64,000 bases of DNA from the NCBI RefSeq assembly GCF_036323735.1, contig NC_086024.1:136659053-136723052 (forward strand), read 5' to 3'. This document shows, piece after piece, positions 51,201 to 60,741 of this stretch; positions within the stretch are counted from its first letter, which is position 1; each line of letters begins with the position of its first letter. Both the position numbers and the translations under genes were made by a program. This DNA is from Rattus norvegicus (Eukaryota; Chordata; Mammalia; Rodentia; Muridae). Below the pieces are notes generated by a model. It was not told where the DNA came from and did no database searches. It saw nothing but the letters and a program-made list of their open reading frames with translations.

Positions 51201-52151
51201 TTAGAATTAATGTCTGAATAAAGGTAGGTTATTTCCTAAAACATTTCCCTTCTGGTCACCATGAGGTTAATGATCATGTGAGGCTGCAGTGGCCCTGATA
51301 GGCCTGATCTCCCAAGTGGTTTGTTCCTGAAGCAGACCCTAAATTAAAGAGCAGCTGGTCACAGCCCAGAGATGGAGCTGACTTGGCCTCTTGCTGCATC
51401 CATGGGATGCCCAAAGTAGGGAAGAATGGTGCTTGGCAGGGTAGTGTGGCTTCACGCCTGTGTCAGCATCTGCTTAGCTGTCAGCGGAGCCAGACCGGAT
51501 GTAACGATCTGCTTGGCTTATCTGGTAGCCAGGCCGTCCCTAAAGCAGTTTCTGTGCTTCCACTGCTCTGCTGTAGCTTGTGTGTGTGTGTGTGTGTGTG
51601 TGTGTCTGTCTGTCTGTCTGCCTGTGTGCTGTTTCTCTGAGGTAGGAAGGAGCATGGCTGGCAGTTTCTGGACTGTTGGGGAGGAGGACCATGTTACCAT
51701 CCTATTCTCGGTGATAGGTACTGTTAGTTTATCCTGGCTGAGGGGATCCCTTTCCCTTCTCTGCACACGGGGTCTCTGCATGTTTCTAACAAAGGCTGCT
51801 TTCTGAGCAGCACACAGGGCAGACACCTCCTCTCCCCTCCAGCAGGCAGCACTCGAGCCACAGGCATGTTCCTGCAGTACACAGTGCCAGGGGCAGAGGC
51901 TGCAGCACAGCTGAGGCTGATGGCTGGAGAAGACGCAAGCGGCAGCAAGAGGCAGGCGGCAGCATGGCTGGCAGCCATGCACAAGGTATGGTAGAGCTGG
52001 GGAGGCTGAGCTCATAGACAAGTGTGTTTTTACCAAAAGACTGCCACATATCTGGGGTGCCCCACTTGATTACAAGGTGCACAGGCCAATCGTGCTTTAT
52101 TATGGTGTTCCACAGGCTACCAAGCTCCTCTATGAATCACGAGACCAGTAA
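36157..52151 (+). CDS. Zfyve21: ZFYVE21 (ZF21), FYVE zinc-finger protein, complete
   Basis: Endosomal PI3P-binding protein that in mammals regulates focal adhesion turnover. Coding exons: 36157-36294, 47607-47657, 48159-48327, 49422-49497, 49576-49667, 51843-51985, 52116-52151. They total 705 nt and 234 residues, the same length as human. N-terminus MSSGVAARCDAKKLVRSPSG; FYVE domain about residues 42-110 with WVPD, the basic motif RKHHCRRCG and zinc-binding Cys pairs; C-terminal PH-like domain about 118-234. It ends LLYESRDQ. Intron 1 is 11.3 kb. An in-frame 54-nt cassette exon lies at 50166-50219. It shares its promoter region with Xrcc3 and its 3' end nearly touches that of Ppp1r13b. Confidence 0.97.
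37232..37264. repeat. G-rich tandem duplication
   Basis: ggtgggtggggccca occurs twice in tandem; closely spaced G runs. ZFYVE21 intron 1. Confidence 0.85.
38912..39005 (+). mobile_element. ID SINE with perfect 15-bp target-site duplication
   Basis: ggggctggggatttagctca onward, with a short deletion near the 3' part. Flanked by aagattgttctccct at 38897-38911 and 39006-39020, indicating a recent insertion. Confidence 0.93.
39605..39945. mobile_element. Dispersed rodent repeat, family not assigned
   Basis: Carries gctgtgaagagaccatgacc, agcttgatccacaggcagca and aacaaggccacgcctcctaa. A diverged relative lies at about 7365-7672. I recognise it as a common rodent repeat but cannot name the family with confidence. 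Confidence 0.6.
40415..40640 (-). mobile_element. B3-type SINE, diverged
   Basis: gtgtgtctggtgcccacagc ... gtgggtgctgaaaactgaac ... cacgtctccagcc. Confidence 0.65.
40997..41159 (-). mobile_element. B2 SINE
   Basis: Poly(T), aaagatttatttattttatg, ending gagccatctgtccagcc. Slightly truncated. Confidence 0.9.
41875..42020 (-). mobile_element. B1 SINE
   Basis: caagacagggtttccttgtg ... gaccaggctggcctcgaact. Confidence 0.85.
42150..42332 (-). mobile_element. B2 SINE inserted into a B1
   Basis: B2 flanked by tgagatagtctt at 42138-42149 and 42333-42344. The outer sequence (about 42100-42137 and 42345-42440) is a B1 on the minus strand. Confidence 0.88.
42975..43125 (-). mobile_element. B1 SINE
   Basis: agacaggtttctctgtgtag ... 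tgcctctgcctcccaagtgc. Confidence 0.82.
44565..44862 (-). mobile_element. B2 SINE interrupted by a nested ID
   Basis: Minus-strand B2 (poly(T), agatggttgtgagccaccat, gagccatctctccagccc). It is split by a minus-strand ID at about 44731-44820 with flanks agtcgggtgctctt and agtcgggttctctt. Confidence 0.9.
46155..46345 (-). mobile_element. B3-type SINE
   Basis: ttatgtgcatgcaagcacca ... tgctaggaactgaactcgga ... gccgtctccccagctcc. Confidence 0.7.
47607..47657 (+). CDS. Zfyve21: ZFYVE21 exon 2: FYVE zinc ligands
   Basis: Acceptor cttcctag, donor gtgagc. 17 codons, CPRCMQCDAKFDFITRK. The exon boundary splits the basic PI3P-binding motif RK/HHCRRCG. Confidence 0.96.
48159..48327 (+). CDS. Zfyve21: ZFYVE21 exon 3: core of FYVE domain
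   Basis: Acceptor cctcatcag, donor gtaagt. Encodes [20 protein letters not shown], the RQCADCALVS zinc ligands and EAEFYDKQLKVLVS. The donor is embedded in a threefold imperfect repeat (48329-48413). Confidence 0.96.
48329..48413. repeat. Threefold imperfect repeat at a ZFYVE21 donor
   Basis: taagtcagcatggtgagtcac (48329), then two 32-bp copies (48350-48381, 48382-48413) sharing taagtcagca and ggcgagtggacatg. The first copy contains the exon 3 donor. Confidence 0.9.
48458..48551 (-). mobile_element. ID SINE, ZFYVE21 intron 3
   Basis: Long poly(T), then the reverse complement of the ID unit. Short flanking repeat cctctactt/ctctactt. Confidence 0.92.
49010..49220 (-). mobile_element. B3-type SINE, diverged
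   Basis: gtacaccatgtgcctgcctc ... gtgctcttaagcactgagct. ZFYVE21 intron 3. Confidence 0.6.
49422..49497 (+). CDS. Zfyve21: ZFYVE21 exon 4
   Basis: Acceptor gtcttccaag, donor gtaagt. Encodes GATFLVTFGDSEKPETMVCR and LSNNQ, the start of the PH-like domain. Confidence 0.95.
49576..49667 (+). CDS. Zfyve21: ZFYVE21 exon 5
   Basis: Acceptor ttgttacag, donor gtacat. Encodes RCLILDGDSHHEIEIAHVCT through ILTEGFTPG. It ends in phase 1, compatible with the cassette exon and with exon 6. Confidence 0.95.
50166..50219 (+). CDS. Zfyve21: ZFYVE21 alternative in-frame cassette exon
   Basis: Acceptor ttcttcaagtag, donor gttagc. 54 nt adding 18 residues, EKDIHTYSSLLGSLPASE, with phases that fit exons 5 and 6. 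The longer human isoform (252 against 234 residues) carries a similar insert beginning EKDIHAYTSLRGS, so this is very probably the orthologous cassette. The acceptor is a NAGNAG pair (aag/tag). Confidence 0.8.
51576..51623. repeat. (GT)n-(CTGT)n microsatellite
   Basis: Pure GT run followed by ctgtctgtctgtctg. ZFYVE21 intron 5, about 220 bp before exon 6. Confidence 0.93.
51843..51985 (+). CDS. Zfyve21: ZFYVE21 exon 6
   Basis: Acceptor tctcccctccag, donor gtatgg. Encodes AGSTRATGMFLQYTVPGAEA through KRQAAAWLAAMHK. A second acceptor three bases later (cag at 51843-51845) would remove one residue. Confidence 0.95.
52116..52151 (+). CDS. Zfyve21: ZFYVE21 last coding exon
   Basis: Acceptor gttccacag, then ATKLLYESRDQ and TAA at 52149-52151. 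Matches the conserved C-terminus. Confidence 0.95.
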   Translation, partial: ATKLLYESRDQ

Positions 52152-52720
52152 GTACACGGGAACTGAGCTCGGGCACATCGGGTTACAGAGCCCACGCAGC
52201 TGGCCCTGCCTGTGCACTCGGGGTTCTGCCCTGTGTGTACTTGGAAATGCAGTTCACGTGTCTGGAAGCAGAGTGTTCACTCGCCTAGTGTGTACACCGC
52301 TGATTAATGCTTTAAAGAGCTTCTGTCGCAGTGCATCATGGGTACTTCAGTAGGGTTGGGAGAAGCTGCAGGACAGCACTGCTAGACCAGGTTTAGTGTA
52401 ACCACGTTTCTGTACATTTCCAGGTTCCTTAGAGATTTTTGGCCCTGTTCCCACAGAAACAGATTGGGTGGTGATCACTCAGGCCCTGGTTTAGCACTGG
52501 GCACTTCCGTTCTCAATAGCCCATTCACAATGCCTTAGCCTGTTTCTAGACTCTGTTCACTCTGTCACTAACCGGGGCCATGGACAGTCCCTTTGCTGTG
52601 TCTCTAAGGAAGGCATCAGAGTTTCGTGTTTTCTACCTTGACTTACTATTCACTTTATTAAAATGACTGTACAGTAATTTGTATATAAAGTGTATGATTA
52701 AAACTTATTTTGAAAGTACA
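52152..52720 (+). other. Zfyve21: ZFYVE21 3' UTR (estimated)
   Basis: About 570 nt to a little beyond two ATTAAA signals (52657-52662 and 52697-52702) in AT-rich sequence. Confidence 0.7.
52697..52702 (+). terminator. Zfyve21: Poly(A) signal ATTAAA, ZFYVE21
   Basis: Second of two ATTAAA hexamers 40 bp apart. Which is used cannot be told from sequence. Confidence 0.6.
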
Positions 52721-52779
52721 CGGCAGCTCTGGCGTCAGTTTGTGCAGCTGTCCTGCGTCCAGAACACAAGACTCAAAGC

Positions 52780-53836
52780 CATGTGTGAGAGAGCGGTTTA
52801 TTGTGCACGTCACACAGCATCGGTGGCATCGGGATGGCAGAGGTCGCTCACAGGGCATCACTTTTGGTGCCACCCTGAGTGATCACCGCTTGGCAGCTGA
52901 CCACAGACAGCAGTGCTCCCAGAGCCCACACGGATTTACACGTAGTTATGCACAAGACTCATGAAAAATAAAGCCTAAGGCTTGTGTTTCGATGAGAAGA
53001 AACATTGCCAACACAGTCCTGGTAGTTTCCAGGCCTAGTTGAAAAGTAACCCTGGTGTATAAAAAGCCTGTCTACAGCGCTCAGGCTCCAGGACACAGAA
53101 CCCGCCTCACTTGGGATGGCGTTTCAGGTTGACAGGTGTCGATCCTGAACCGGGCTTTGCCCAGCCCACCACAAACATAACTTAAGACTCCTTATCGCTC
53201 AGACTCCCGTGTCTTAGCTACTCAGAATAGAATGAGCTTATGCCAAAAAGGGGAGAATAAATGACGGACGCTGTGCAGCTAGAAGCCGTAGGAGTCCGAG
53301 AGCCCCATGTGCTGAGGCGTGCGAGTCCAGCCACAGCAGAACGTCATCAGGTAACTAAACAGAGCAGTCTCCAAAAGGGCTCCTTTGGTAGTGAAAGGAA
53401 AGGATTTTGTGAGAGGCGATGTGAGAAAGGACAACGGTTTGAGACTTTCCAGGGAGGGGTAGCCCAGGTCGCCTGCAGCAGCTTGCTCTTGCTGAAGGTC
53501 AGACATTTAACACGAAGGGGCCTTGGGGCCAAGTCAGCTTTTGTCTTCATTGGCAAGTCAGGGCTCATGGTCATGACTTCTTACTGGCGAAAGGGATGGA
53601 TGTTTTGGAAGCTGGGTATTTATTCAGATTTACAGTAATTGGCAGAAATGCAGTCCTCTGAAGGCAAACGTACTAGCTCTCCCAGCCACTGCAGACGAGG
53701 AGGCCCTCACCTGGGGAGTTGGGGTTCACATTGTGGGTCCTGTCTGCTAAAGTGAGCACCATGGCACCGTCCTGGCTTCAGTTTTCCAGGGCAGCGGGAG
53801 GCTTCTCCTGGGAGCAAACGACTGAACTGCAGGGGC
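52780..53836 (-). other. Ppp1r13b: PPP1R13B 3' UTR (estimated)
   Basis: About 1.05 kb from the stop to just past the minus-strand AATAAA. No repeat recognised within it. Confidence 0.65.
52797..52802 (-). terminator. Ppp1r13b: Poly(A) signal AATAAA, PPP1R13B
   Basis: Reads tttatt on the plus strand (gcggtttattg). It lies 95 bp from the last ZFYVE21 signal on the other strand. Confidence 0.65.
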
Positions 53837-53878
53837 TCAGGCAAGTGTCCGCTGCCGGGGCTTGATCCGTGGGTACAA
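53837..53878 (-). CDS. Ppp1r13b: PPP1R13B last coding exon
   Basis: Acceptor ttgcttcccag, [13 protein letters not shown] then TGA (complement of 53837-53839). Identical in form to the conserved ASPP C-terminus. Confidence 0.95.
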   Translation of the reverse strand: MYPRIKPRQRTLA

Positions 53879-56800
53879 CTGGGAAGCAATGGACAAGAGT
53901 TAGGGCAAAAGATGACTGCGAAGGATTTGGTCTCTGGGTTCCACTCCTGTCACCACAGCATTATCTCCAGAACGTGCTTGCTCAGACCTAGCCTCAGCTG
54001 TCCCCTCCACTAAGACCCAAGGATCTTGTTAATACATTCATCACCCCTGGGAACCTGTCACTGTCCTAGACCCCTCGGTGTAGCACCCATGCTGGCTCGT
54101 GTTGGCATCTGGCAGGTTCAGAGTATCTGGGAAGGTCTGGCGGGAGGCGGCACTTGAGTAGAGGCAATCTCTCTGTTAAAGCAGACGCCACTGTGGATGC
54201 AGCGTAGCCCACAACCGTGGCCACTCCTTTCCACTCCTTTCTTTACAGCTTCCCTTGTGAGCAGTCAGGTCTCTAACCAAGGCAGGCGGTTAACTTTCCG
54301 TTCTGCCTTCCAGGGGCCAGGTTCCAGAGGCTGGGGATTTAGCTCAGTGGTAGAGCCCTGGGTTCAGTTATCAGTTCAGGAGGGGAATGGGTGGTTATGA
54401 AACCACCAAAGCACAACACCATCACCAAAGCAACCAGGCAGTAGGACTACAGTGTGTACTTCACCAAGCTCTGGAGAATCCAGATCAGGGAGAGCTAAGT
54501 GGGGTGGCTTAGTACTTCCCAGAGTTCACCATGAGCGGGGCAGACTGAGGGGACCCTGGTGGTCTCTAAACCTCACATGGTCTCCATTATGTGGCCCCGT
54601 CTCACATCTGTAGGGACTCGGGGACTTGCCCTTATACAAAGCAGGCTGCTGGGGCTTGGAGAGAGGTGTTCTGTTCTACCTTGATGCCAGCAGAACTGAA
54701 CCCCAAGCTATGAGTGTCTTGAGACTTTTGTATAGGTCAACAAGACCAGAAGACTCCAGCATGAAAGCTGAGTGTACGGAGTGCTTACCCCAAGCAAGTT
54801 TTTGGGCACATAGCCCTCCCGGTCCCCAAGACGAGCCCACCACCACTCGGTCTCGTTTTCGTCTTTGCGCCTCAGGATGGTGATGGCATCCCCTTCATGG
54901 AAGGACAGCTCATCATTGTTCTGGGCTTCGTAGTCCCACAGAGCATACACAATGCCTTTGTTCATGACCCCCAGCTTCTCTTGTACCCCTGGGACCAGAG
55001 AGGGATACAGGTTTCAGCAGAGGGTGACAGCAGAGATAAAGGTGACGAAACTTCCATCACAAAGCCACCTTAGGCACCATCAGAGGAGGAGCTGTGACCA
55101 CCGAGTAGGGGTGCAGCAGCTGCACGTGGTGCTTTGCCCCTGGTGGTGCGAGTGTAACACCACACAGGGTCTCGTGTGACTTTCTCCCTACCAACCCATG
55201 TGACTGCAGCCTCTTTCCCACGGAGGCTGCCAGGGCCTGGGTGCCTGTCCAGCTTCTTTAATGCCCAAGAATTGTGTTGCCTGCTGCTGTGGGAGTTCAG
55301 AACAGGCGAGTTTGGCTGTCATCACTTGTACCATCAGGCCAAACAGTAATTTCCCAAGTTGTATGCTGAACAAGTGACTTGTGACTACTTAACAGGGGAC
55401 ATGGTTGAGCTTCCCGATTTTGTCGCTGGTTACAGCACTTAATTAGGACATGCCCTTTACTCTCCAGATGTCTGAGGTCTGAGATGGTCCCAGCTCCCAG
55501 GGGGAGCAGCCCTGCTTCAGCTCATGTACGCAGCAGCAAGTGTGTAGGCCACTGCTACCTGGCTCCCCACTCCTGTGACCCCAGGGCACCAAACAAAGCA
55601 TCTAGGGCACTCTCCCTCTTCAGCAACTGAACAGAATCCCAATGTGATTTCTGTTTTCTTTTGTTAAGGCAGAGTCTTGTTTTTACAGGTTGGCCTGCAG
55701 CGTCCTAAGCCTTCCAAGTGATGTGGGTTCATACCACCCAGAGACAAACAGGACTTCCGATGTTTTGAGGGTGAGCATAAAGGCAGTGAGCACTTAAGCA
55801 TGATCCACTCACTGAGCCGGACTCTAGCCCAGCAACAGGACAGACAGACACGGTGCCGATTAGCCGGGGGAGCGGCGGGGGCACACCGAGCCTCTGTACA
55901 TACCGTACAGGAACTGAGAACACTGGATATAGCCCTCCTCCATCTCCTCACACTTGTCTGCAGCGGTTTCGATGTCACTGATGGTGGAGGCAAAGATAGC
56001 GGCTCCACTCTCCACCAGCTGCTTGCAGAGGTGGACACTGTTGCAAGAGGCGGCACAGTGCAGTGGTGTCCTAGAACCAGACGGGAAACAGTCAGGAACC
56101 ACCTGCTCCTGTGTGACGCCACCCTCTGAGAAGAGGGACCACAGCTGTGTGTGAGGCAAGGGTCTAGGTGCTTTGTTAATTTTATGTGTATGGATGTTTT
56201 CATGCATGTATATATGTGCACCGTGTGCAAAGGCCAGGAGGAGGGTGCAGGGGACTCCCTGGGACTCGGTTACAGATGGTTATGAACTGTCGTGTGGGCA
56301 CTGAGGAGCAAGCACTGGGTCCTTTGGAAGAACATCCAATCAAGCACCTCTGGAGCCGCAAAGTTCTACTTGTCTTTTTGTTTGGCTTTTGAGACACTTT
56401 CTCTGGCTGTCCTGGAACTTGCTCTGTAGACCAGGCTGGCCTTGAACTCACAAGATGCTGCCCCTGCCTCTGCCTCCTGAGTGCTGGGATTAAAGGTGTG
56501 CACTACCACATGCTTCCACATCTCTAGTTTTAAAGTGTTGATTCATACGGATTCCTTGTGTGTAAATCTTTGGAAAAGGGTGACAGGGTGTGGATCAAGA
56601 AATGGGCTGTAGGGGTTGGGGATTTAGCTCAGTGGTAGAGCGCTTGCCTAGCAAGTGCAAGGCCCTGGGTTTGGTCCCCAGCTCCGAAAAAAAGAAAAAG
56701 AAAAAGAAAAAAAAGAAATGGGCTGTAACAATGGACACTCCTGCACAGCAGTATCACATACGTACACACTTAAAGACAGGTTGATTTACAGACAGCTAAG

Positions 56801-59800
56801 CTCACAGTTGTGTATGCACATCCTACGCAGGCTCCTGTGGAGGCTAAAGGATGACACTCAGGTGTTTCCTTCAATTGTTTTCTAGCTTTTTAAAGATGAT
56901 TATTATTCCTACATTGCTTTCCCATTATTTATGCACTTTACACCCTAGTATCAGTCCCCTCTCCTCATCCCCTTCTCCCCACCCTGGGACATCAAGTCAC
57001 TGCTAGGTGTTTTTCACTTTTTGGATGCACGTCTCACACAGAATGTCCGAGAACAGGAAGGGCAAATGGCTGCAGCGCCAGTAAGGCATATGAGGAACAC
57101 ACATGGCGGCAGGAGGGAAAGGACTGAGCAGCACAATGCTGCAGATGGCTTTTCTGGGAATGAACGAGGGTATTCTTCCTCTCCAGATTCTCAGTTTTCT
57201 GAGCTCACTTCCTTTCATAAGGGAGGGGGTGGCCTTCCATCCCCACACCCATGGGTTCTCACCATCCATCACTGTCTGCAGCATTCACATTGACACCAAA
57301 GTCCAGCAGAAACTTCACGATATGGTGGTGGCCAGCACAGACAGCATTGTGTAGGGGGGTGATCCCTTCGTCATTGGGTTTGCTAGGGTCTTCCACCTAG
57401 GACACAGAGCATGTGAAAGCCAGCCCTTCAAACTCTCACCAGCACAGACATACGGGAGGATGGCTCACCTCATAGATGATCCTCTGCACTAGATCAAACT
57501 CTCCTTCCAGAGAAGCATCTAGAAGCAGTGCCAGGGGGTTGAAGCGCACTCTCAGCCCATGCCCTGTCCGCTCAGAGTTAGGCTTCTTCAGGTTGGTCCG
57601 CTTGCTCTGTAGGTAGATGGAAGCAGTTCAGCCTCATGTGACCTACCCAAGCCAAAGACCAACCCAAGACCCTGCTGTGGGAGGGCGGGGGTGGCTGGAA
57701 CGAAGGCAGGTCTCCAGGAGCAGCTCTGGTGGCTGCCTTAGGGTCTGGCTATCAGTTGAGTGCAGTGGCTGCCTGAGGCTGCTCCCTCCCCTGCTGGAGG
57801 GAATGTGGTAACAGCCACACTGCTGTATCTTCCCACACCAGGTATCTTCCCCAAGGGAGTCAGCTTACCCCCACTGCCGGGACACACCCATAGTGGTGGC
57901 TCAGAGATCCAACTAAAGAAAGCTATGTGTTCCCCGAGATTGTCCCAAGCCCTCTGCAGTGTCAACAGTGACTTCCTCAGGGAGGCTCACTGCTTTTCTC
58001 CTTGTCTGCCATCTGGTGTTGGTGGCATCTAGCTTACCAGGGCACCATGTGCTATGCTTTGGACTATCCTGTCCCATCTAATTCTGCATGCCTGGCTCTG
58101 GTCTAGCAAGGATACCCACCGCGGACGCTGTTGGAGGATGGACGACAGGGGAAAGAGGTGCAGGAGGGACCTGATCCTCCTCGGAAGGAGCCTCAGCCAC
58201 AGGACTTGGGATCTGCTCTGTGGAGGGTACCGTGGCCACGTTGTTGTTATTGTCCTCAGTGGGCTCAGCAGTTTGATGAGTTGTCTGGGGACAAATGAGC
58301 TCCTCTGGCTCAGGGGAAGGTAACTCATTGTCATTGGCATCTGAGGATGGGGCAAGCTCATCAGGAAGTGGGGCCGTGGGCCGGGGAGGGAAAGACTCAT
58401 CCAAGTTGCCATTGGCATTGGTGTTTCCATTGTCCACATCAGCTAAGGTGCCCACAAAGTCCTGTGACGGGCTGGGCTGGTAGAAAGGGGTACCCTCCAT
58501 GCCGCCAGCCAGGGTGTTGAAGCGTTGATAAAGCAACTTTTGAATGTTGGGCCCTCCAGGGCCCTCTGGCTCCGTGATAGAGCTGCGCTTCTTCAGGGGT
58601 CGGGGTGCATTGGCCAGCTTCCTGCGGAGAGCTTCCAGGTCCGCATCGCTCTGGTAGCGGAGTGGGGAGTGTACAATGGGTGTGAGTTTGGTGGGACTGA
58701 GCGGCCGTGGCAGGCTTTCCACCGTGCTGCCTTCTCCAGGCACGCTGGGGCCTTCCGGCTCTGCCTCCTTCTCAGCACATTCTGAAGGTGGCTGCGGCTG
58801 TGTCGTGCCTGTGCCCAGCGACCCATGAAGAAACGGTAAGGGCGATGGAGACGCTGACCCTGACGGTAGGACAGGTTTACCATACACTGCAGGAGAGACA
58901 GAGGACAGAACAATTTCATCCTGGCTGCTCTGACAGGAGCATCTCTTCCCTGGCGCTGTTGGTTCTGCTTTCTGAATCCACAGCAAACCTTTCCAAGACC
59001 CTCGCTCACTCCCTTTTAACTGGATTCTAGGTTTGTTTCCAAAATGGGGGTCTTTCAAAAGGAAAGGATGCTGACCTGAGTTTTCCCACGTTGATAAAGT
59101 CTGCTGTTTTCTGGCCAAGCAAAATGCCAAATCCACCTCATCTCCACACATGCCTGGGACTGAGCCAGGCAACATGGAGAGAGACACTGACCTCTTTGGA
59201 ACAGGATGCATTTGATCTGTGGCCCAAGAACTTCTCCCAGGGTCAGAACCATGCCCACAGACCATACTACTTGACAGGAATTGAATTACAAGTCTGGATG
59301 CTGCAGCCCTGACCTGGCCCACAGGACCCTCCAGCTAGAATGGGACTCTCTGGGACCTCATGAGGTCCGTAGAGCTGTGCTGTATCTTCTCATCTGCCTT
59401 CCTAGAAGGGCCCTGTTCAGTCACCCACTCCAGGATGTTCCTCCTGGCAGCTCCTCACTGCCCATGCCCAGGATGCTTACTTAGCAATGGCCAGCAGGTC
59501 CACCCCAATCACTGGATAACTAATAGCACAAGTTGCCCTGAAGCAGGAGGAAAATGGAAATTCCGGAAGTGTTATCTTGGGTGACGGATTTACTACCGGG
59601 TGATGTGCGGACACCCGCCTGGTGATAAGTCAGGTGACTCACCTGAAAACTATTCTGCATCTGTCTCTTATTTCATCCCAAACCGACACCCCGTATTTTA
59701 GGTAAGAATTACGTTTTACCCTAAGCAGCCTGCAATGGCTCATCCATTTCTGAAAGACTGTTGCAGCCAGCATACCTGCTTTAACTGACTTGTTTAGGGT

Positions 59801-60741
59801 GCCATGAGCTGGTGGCTGGTAATTCTTAGGTGGCGTGGCTTGCTGGAGGTACATGGAGTATATAGAGCTTGAGTTTACTGTCTGAGGTCCCTTCCTAGGA
59901 GACTGTGGCCTTGACCCTTTATCAGCCAGGAAAGGCCTAATGGCCACTGTGAGTGGCAGCTCAGGTTTTCCGTCTCCAGCTGGGAAGGCAGGGGGCCCCG
60001 CTGGTGGGTATGTGGGACTTGGTGGCACTGAGATCCTCTGCTGAATCTGCTGTGAGGAGCTGGGTTGGGGAGCGCTGCCAGCTGGGGGCAGTGGGGCGGG
60101 CTTCTGCCGACTCGGTGGGCCTGCAGCAGGTCTGGGCAAGCTTCCTTCTTTCCTCCTCTCCAGGGAGCTTGTTGACCCTGGGCCCAGGGGCCCAGGGCTT
60201 GGATATGTCCCATAACTTGGGGGAAGTGGCTTGCCTACACCAGGTATGGGAGGTGGCCCTTTGCCAATCTCGATGCCCTAAAGTTAGGAGTCAAGAAGAA
60301 AACAGTAAGTTACTCTTCGGAAGGTTAAACACACTTCTTTCCATTTAGAACAGCACAGTACAATTTGTGAGCCTTAAAAGGACACAGGACACACTAGTGG
60401 GCTCATTATCTAACTGAGCGTGTTCAGGCACCTGAGGGCCATGGCTCTCTACAACTCAAGCCATGAAGGGGACACAACAGGAGTCCCTTGCCTTCATAGG
60501 TCACACCCTTGAGCTGAAGATTGAAACATAAGGGAAACTCTCTGGGGCTCCGTGATTAAAACCAGACGACATACCAGCTTGTCTGTAGCTCCCAGTGCGG
60601 ACAGAGGCAAAGGCTGGCTTGAGATGGCACCTTGCTTTAGGGTCCCCTCCATGCCTGAGTCCTTCCAGTCCCCACCAGCCATCTGAGTTGACTTCACTGA
60701 AGCAGAATTCTGCTTTAACGTTGGCCAGTTTCCATCATTAG
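53837..60741 (-). CDS. Ppp1r13b: PPP1R13B (ASPP1), 3' part of gene
   Basis: Apoptosis-stimulating p53-binding protein; the Ank-SH3 end binds p53-family proteins and PP1. Coding exons on the minus strand: 60575-60741, 59776-60277, 58120-58886, 57469-57606, 57263-57396, 55904-56070, 54789-54988, 53837-53878. Together about 705 of roughly 1090 residues, all phases consistent. The order is Pro/Ser-rich region, PP1-docking RVRF (in-window residues 498-501), ankyrin repeats (about 500-625), SH3 (about 640-695), C-terminus [13 protein letters not shown]. The 5' half lies beyond 64,000. At 58120 the frame stays open for 14 codons into the intron and ends GMQN-stop, so retention would remove the Ank-SH3 part. 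Confidence 0.97.
54329..54378 (+). mobile_element. Truncated ID SINE with internal deletion
   Basis: ggctggggatttagctcagt through gtagag joins directly to ccctgggttcag. The segment between the A and B boxes (cgcttgcctagcaagcgcaagg in normal copies, about 20 nt) is missing. Confidence 0.8.
54789..54988 (-). CDS. Ppp1r13b: PPP1R13B exon, SH3 domain
   Basis: Acceptor ctggtcccag, donor gtaagc. Encodes [60 protein letters not shown]. Has the SH3 signatures ALWDYE, the WWW of the specificity pocket and YVPKN. Confidence 0.97.
55904..56070 (-). CDS. Ppp1r13b: PPP1R13B exon, last ankyrin repeats
   Basis: Acceptor tggttctag, donor gtatgt. Encodes [20 protein letters not shown] through [16 protein letters not shown]. 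Confidence 0.96.
56378..56516 (-). mobile_element. B1 SINE
   Basis: gaccaggctggccttgaact ... gagtgctgggattaaaggtg. Confidence 0.85.
56612..56712 (+). mobile_element. ID SINE with 15-bp target-site duplication
   Basis: Full-length ID; flanks aagaaatgggctgta at 56597-56611 and 56713-56727 are identical, so the insertion looks young. Confidence 0.93.
57263..57396 (-). CDS. Ppp1r13b: PPP1R13B exon, ankyrin repeats
   Basis: Acceptor gtgtcctag, donor gtgaga. Encodes [20 protein letters not shown] through [10 protein letters not shown]. Canonical ankyrin TPLH motifs. Confidence 0.96.
57469..57606 (-). CDS. Ppp1r13b: PPP1R13B exon with PP1-docking motif
   Basis: Acceptor cctacag, donor gtgagc. Encodes [18 protein letters not shown], then [20 protein letters not shown] and [12 protein letters not shown] fits the RVxF docking motif for protein phosphatase 1; the ankyrin domain starts here. 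Confidence 0.95.
58120..58886 (-). CDS. Ppp1r13b: PPP1R13B large exon
   Basis: Acceptor tctcctgcag, donor gtgggt. 255 codons plus 2 nt, [58 protein letters not shown], through VVHPPTASA. The donor was chosen because it joins in frame to SKRTNLKK; the open frame runs 14 codons past it. Confidence 0.93.
59776..60277 (-). CDS. Ppp1r13b: PPP1R13B exon, proline-rich region
   Basis: Acceptor taactttag, donor gtatgc. 167 codons, [56 protein letters not shown] through GTLNKSVKA. Disordered proline-rich part of ASPP1. Confidence 0.95.
60575..60741 (-). CDS. Ppp1r13b: PPP1R13B exon, Ser-rich segment
   Basis: Acceptor tactttcaag, donor gtatgt. Encodes [20 protein letters not shown] through SALGATDKL. 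The match to ASPP1 is good but this linker is poorly conserved. Confidence 0.9.

Noticed and set aside
52964..52974. Plus-strand AATAAA as the ZFYVE21 poly(A) signal
   Set aside because: It lies beyond two closer ATTAAA signals and within the PPP1R13B 3' UTR region. Possible as a readthrough site but not preferred.
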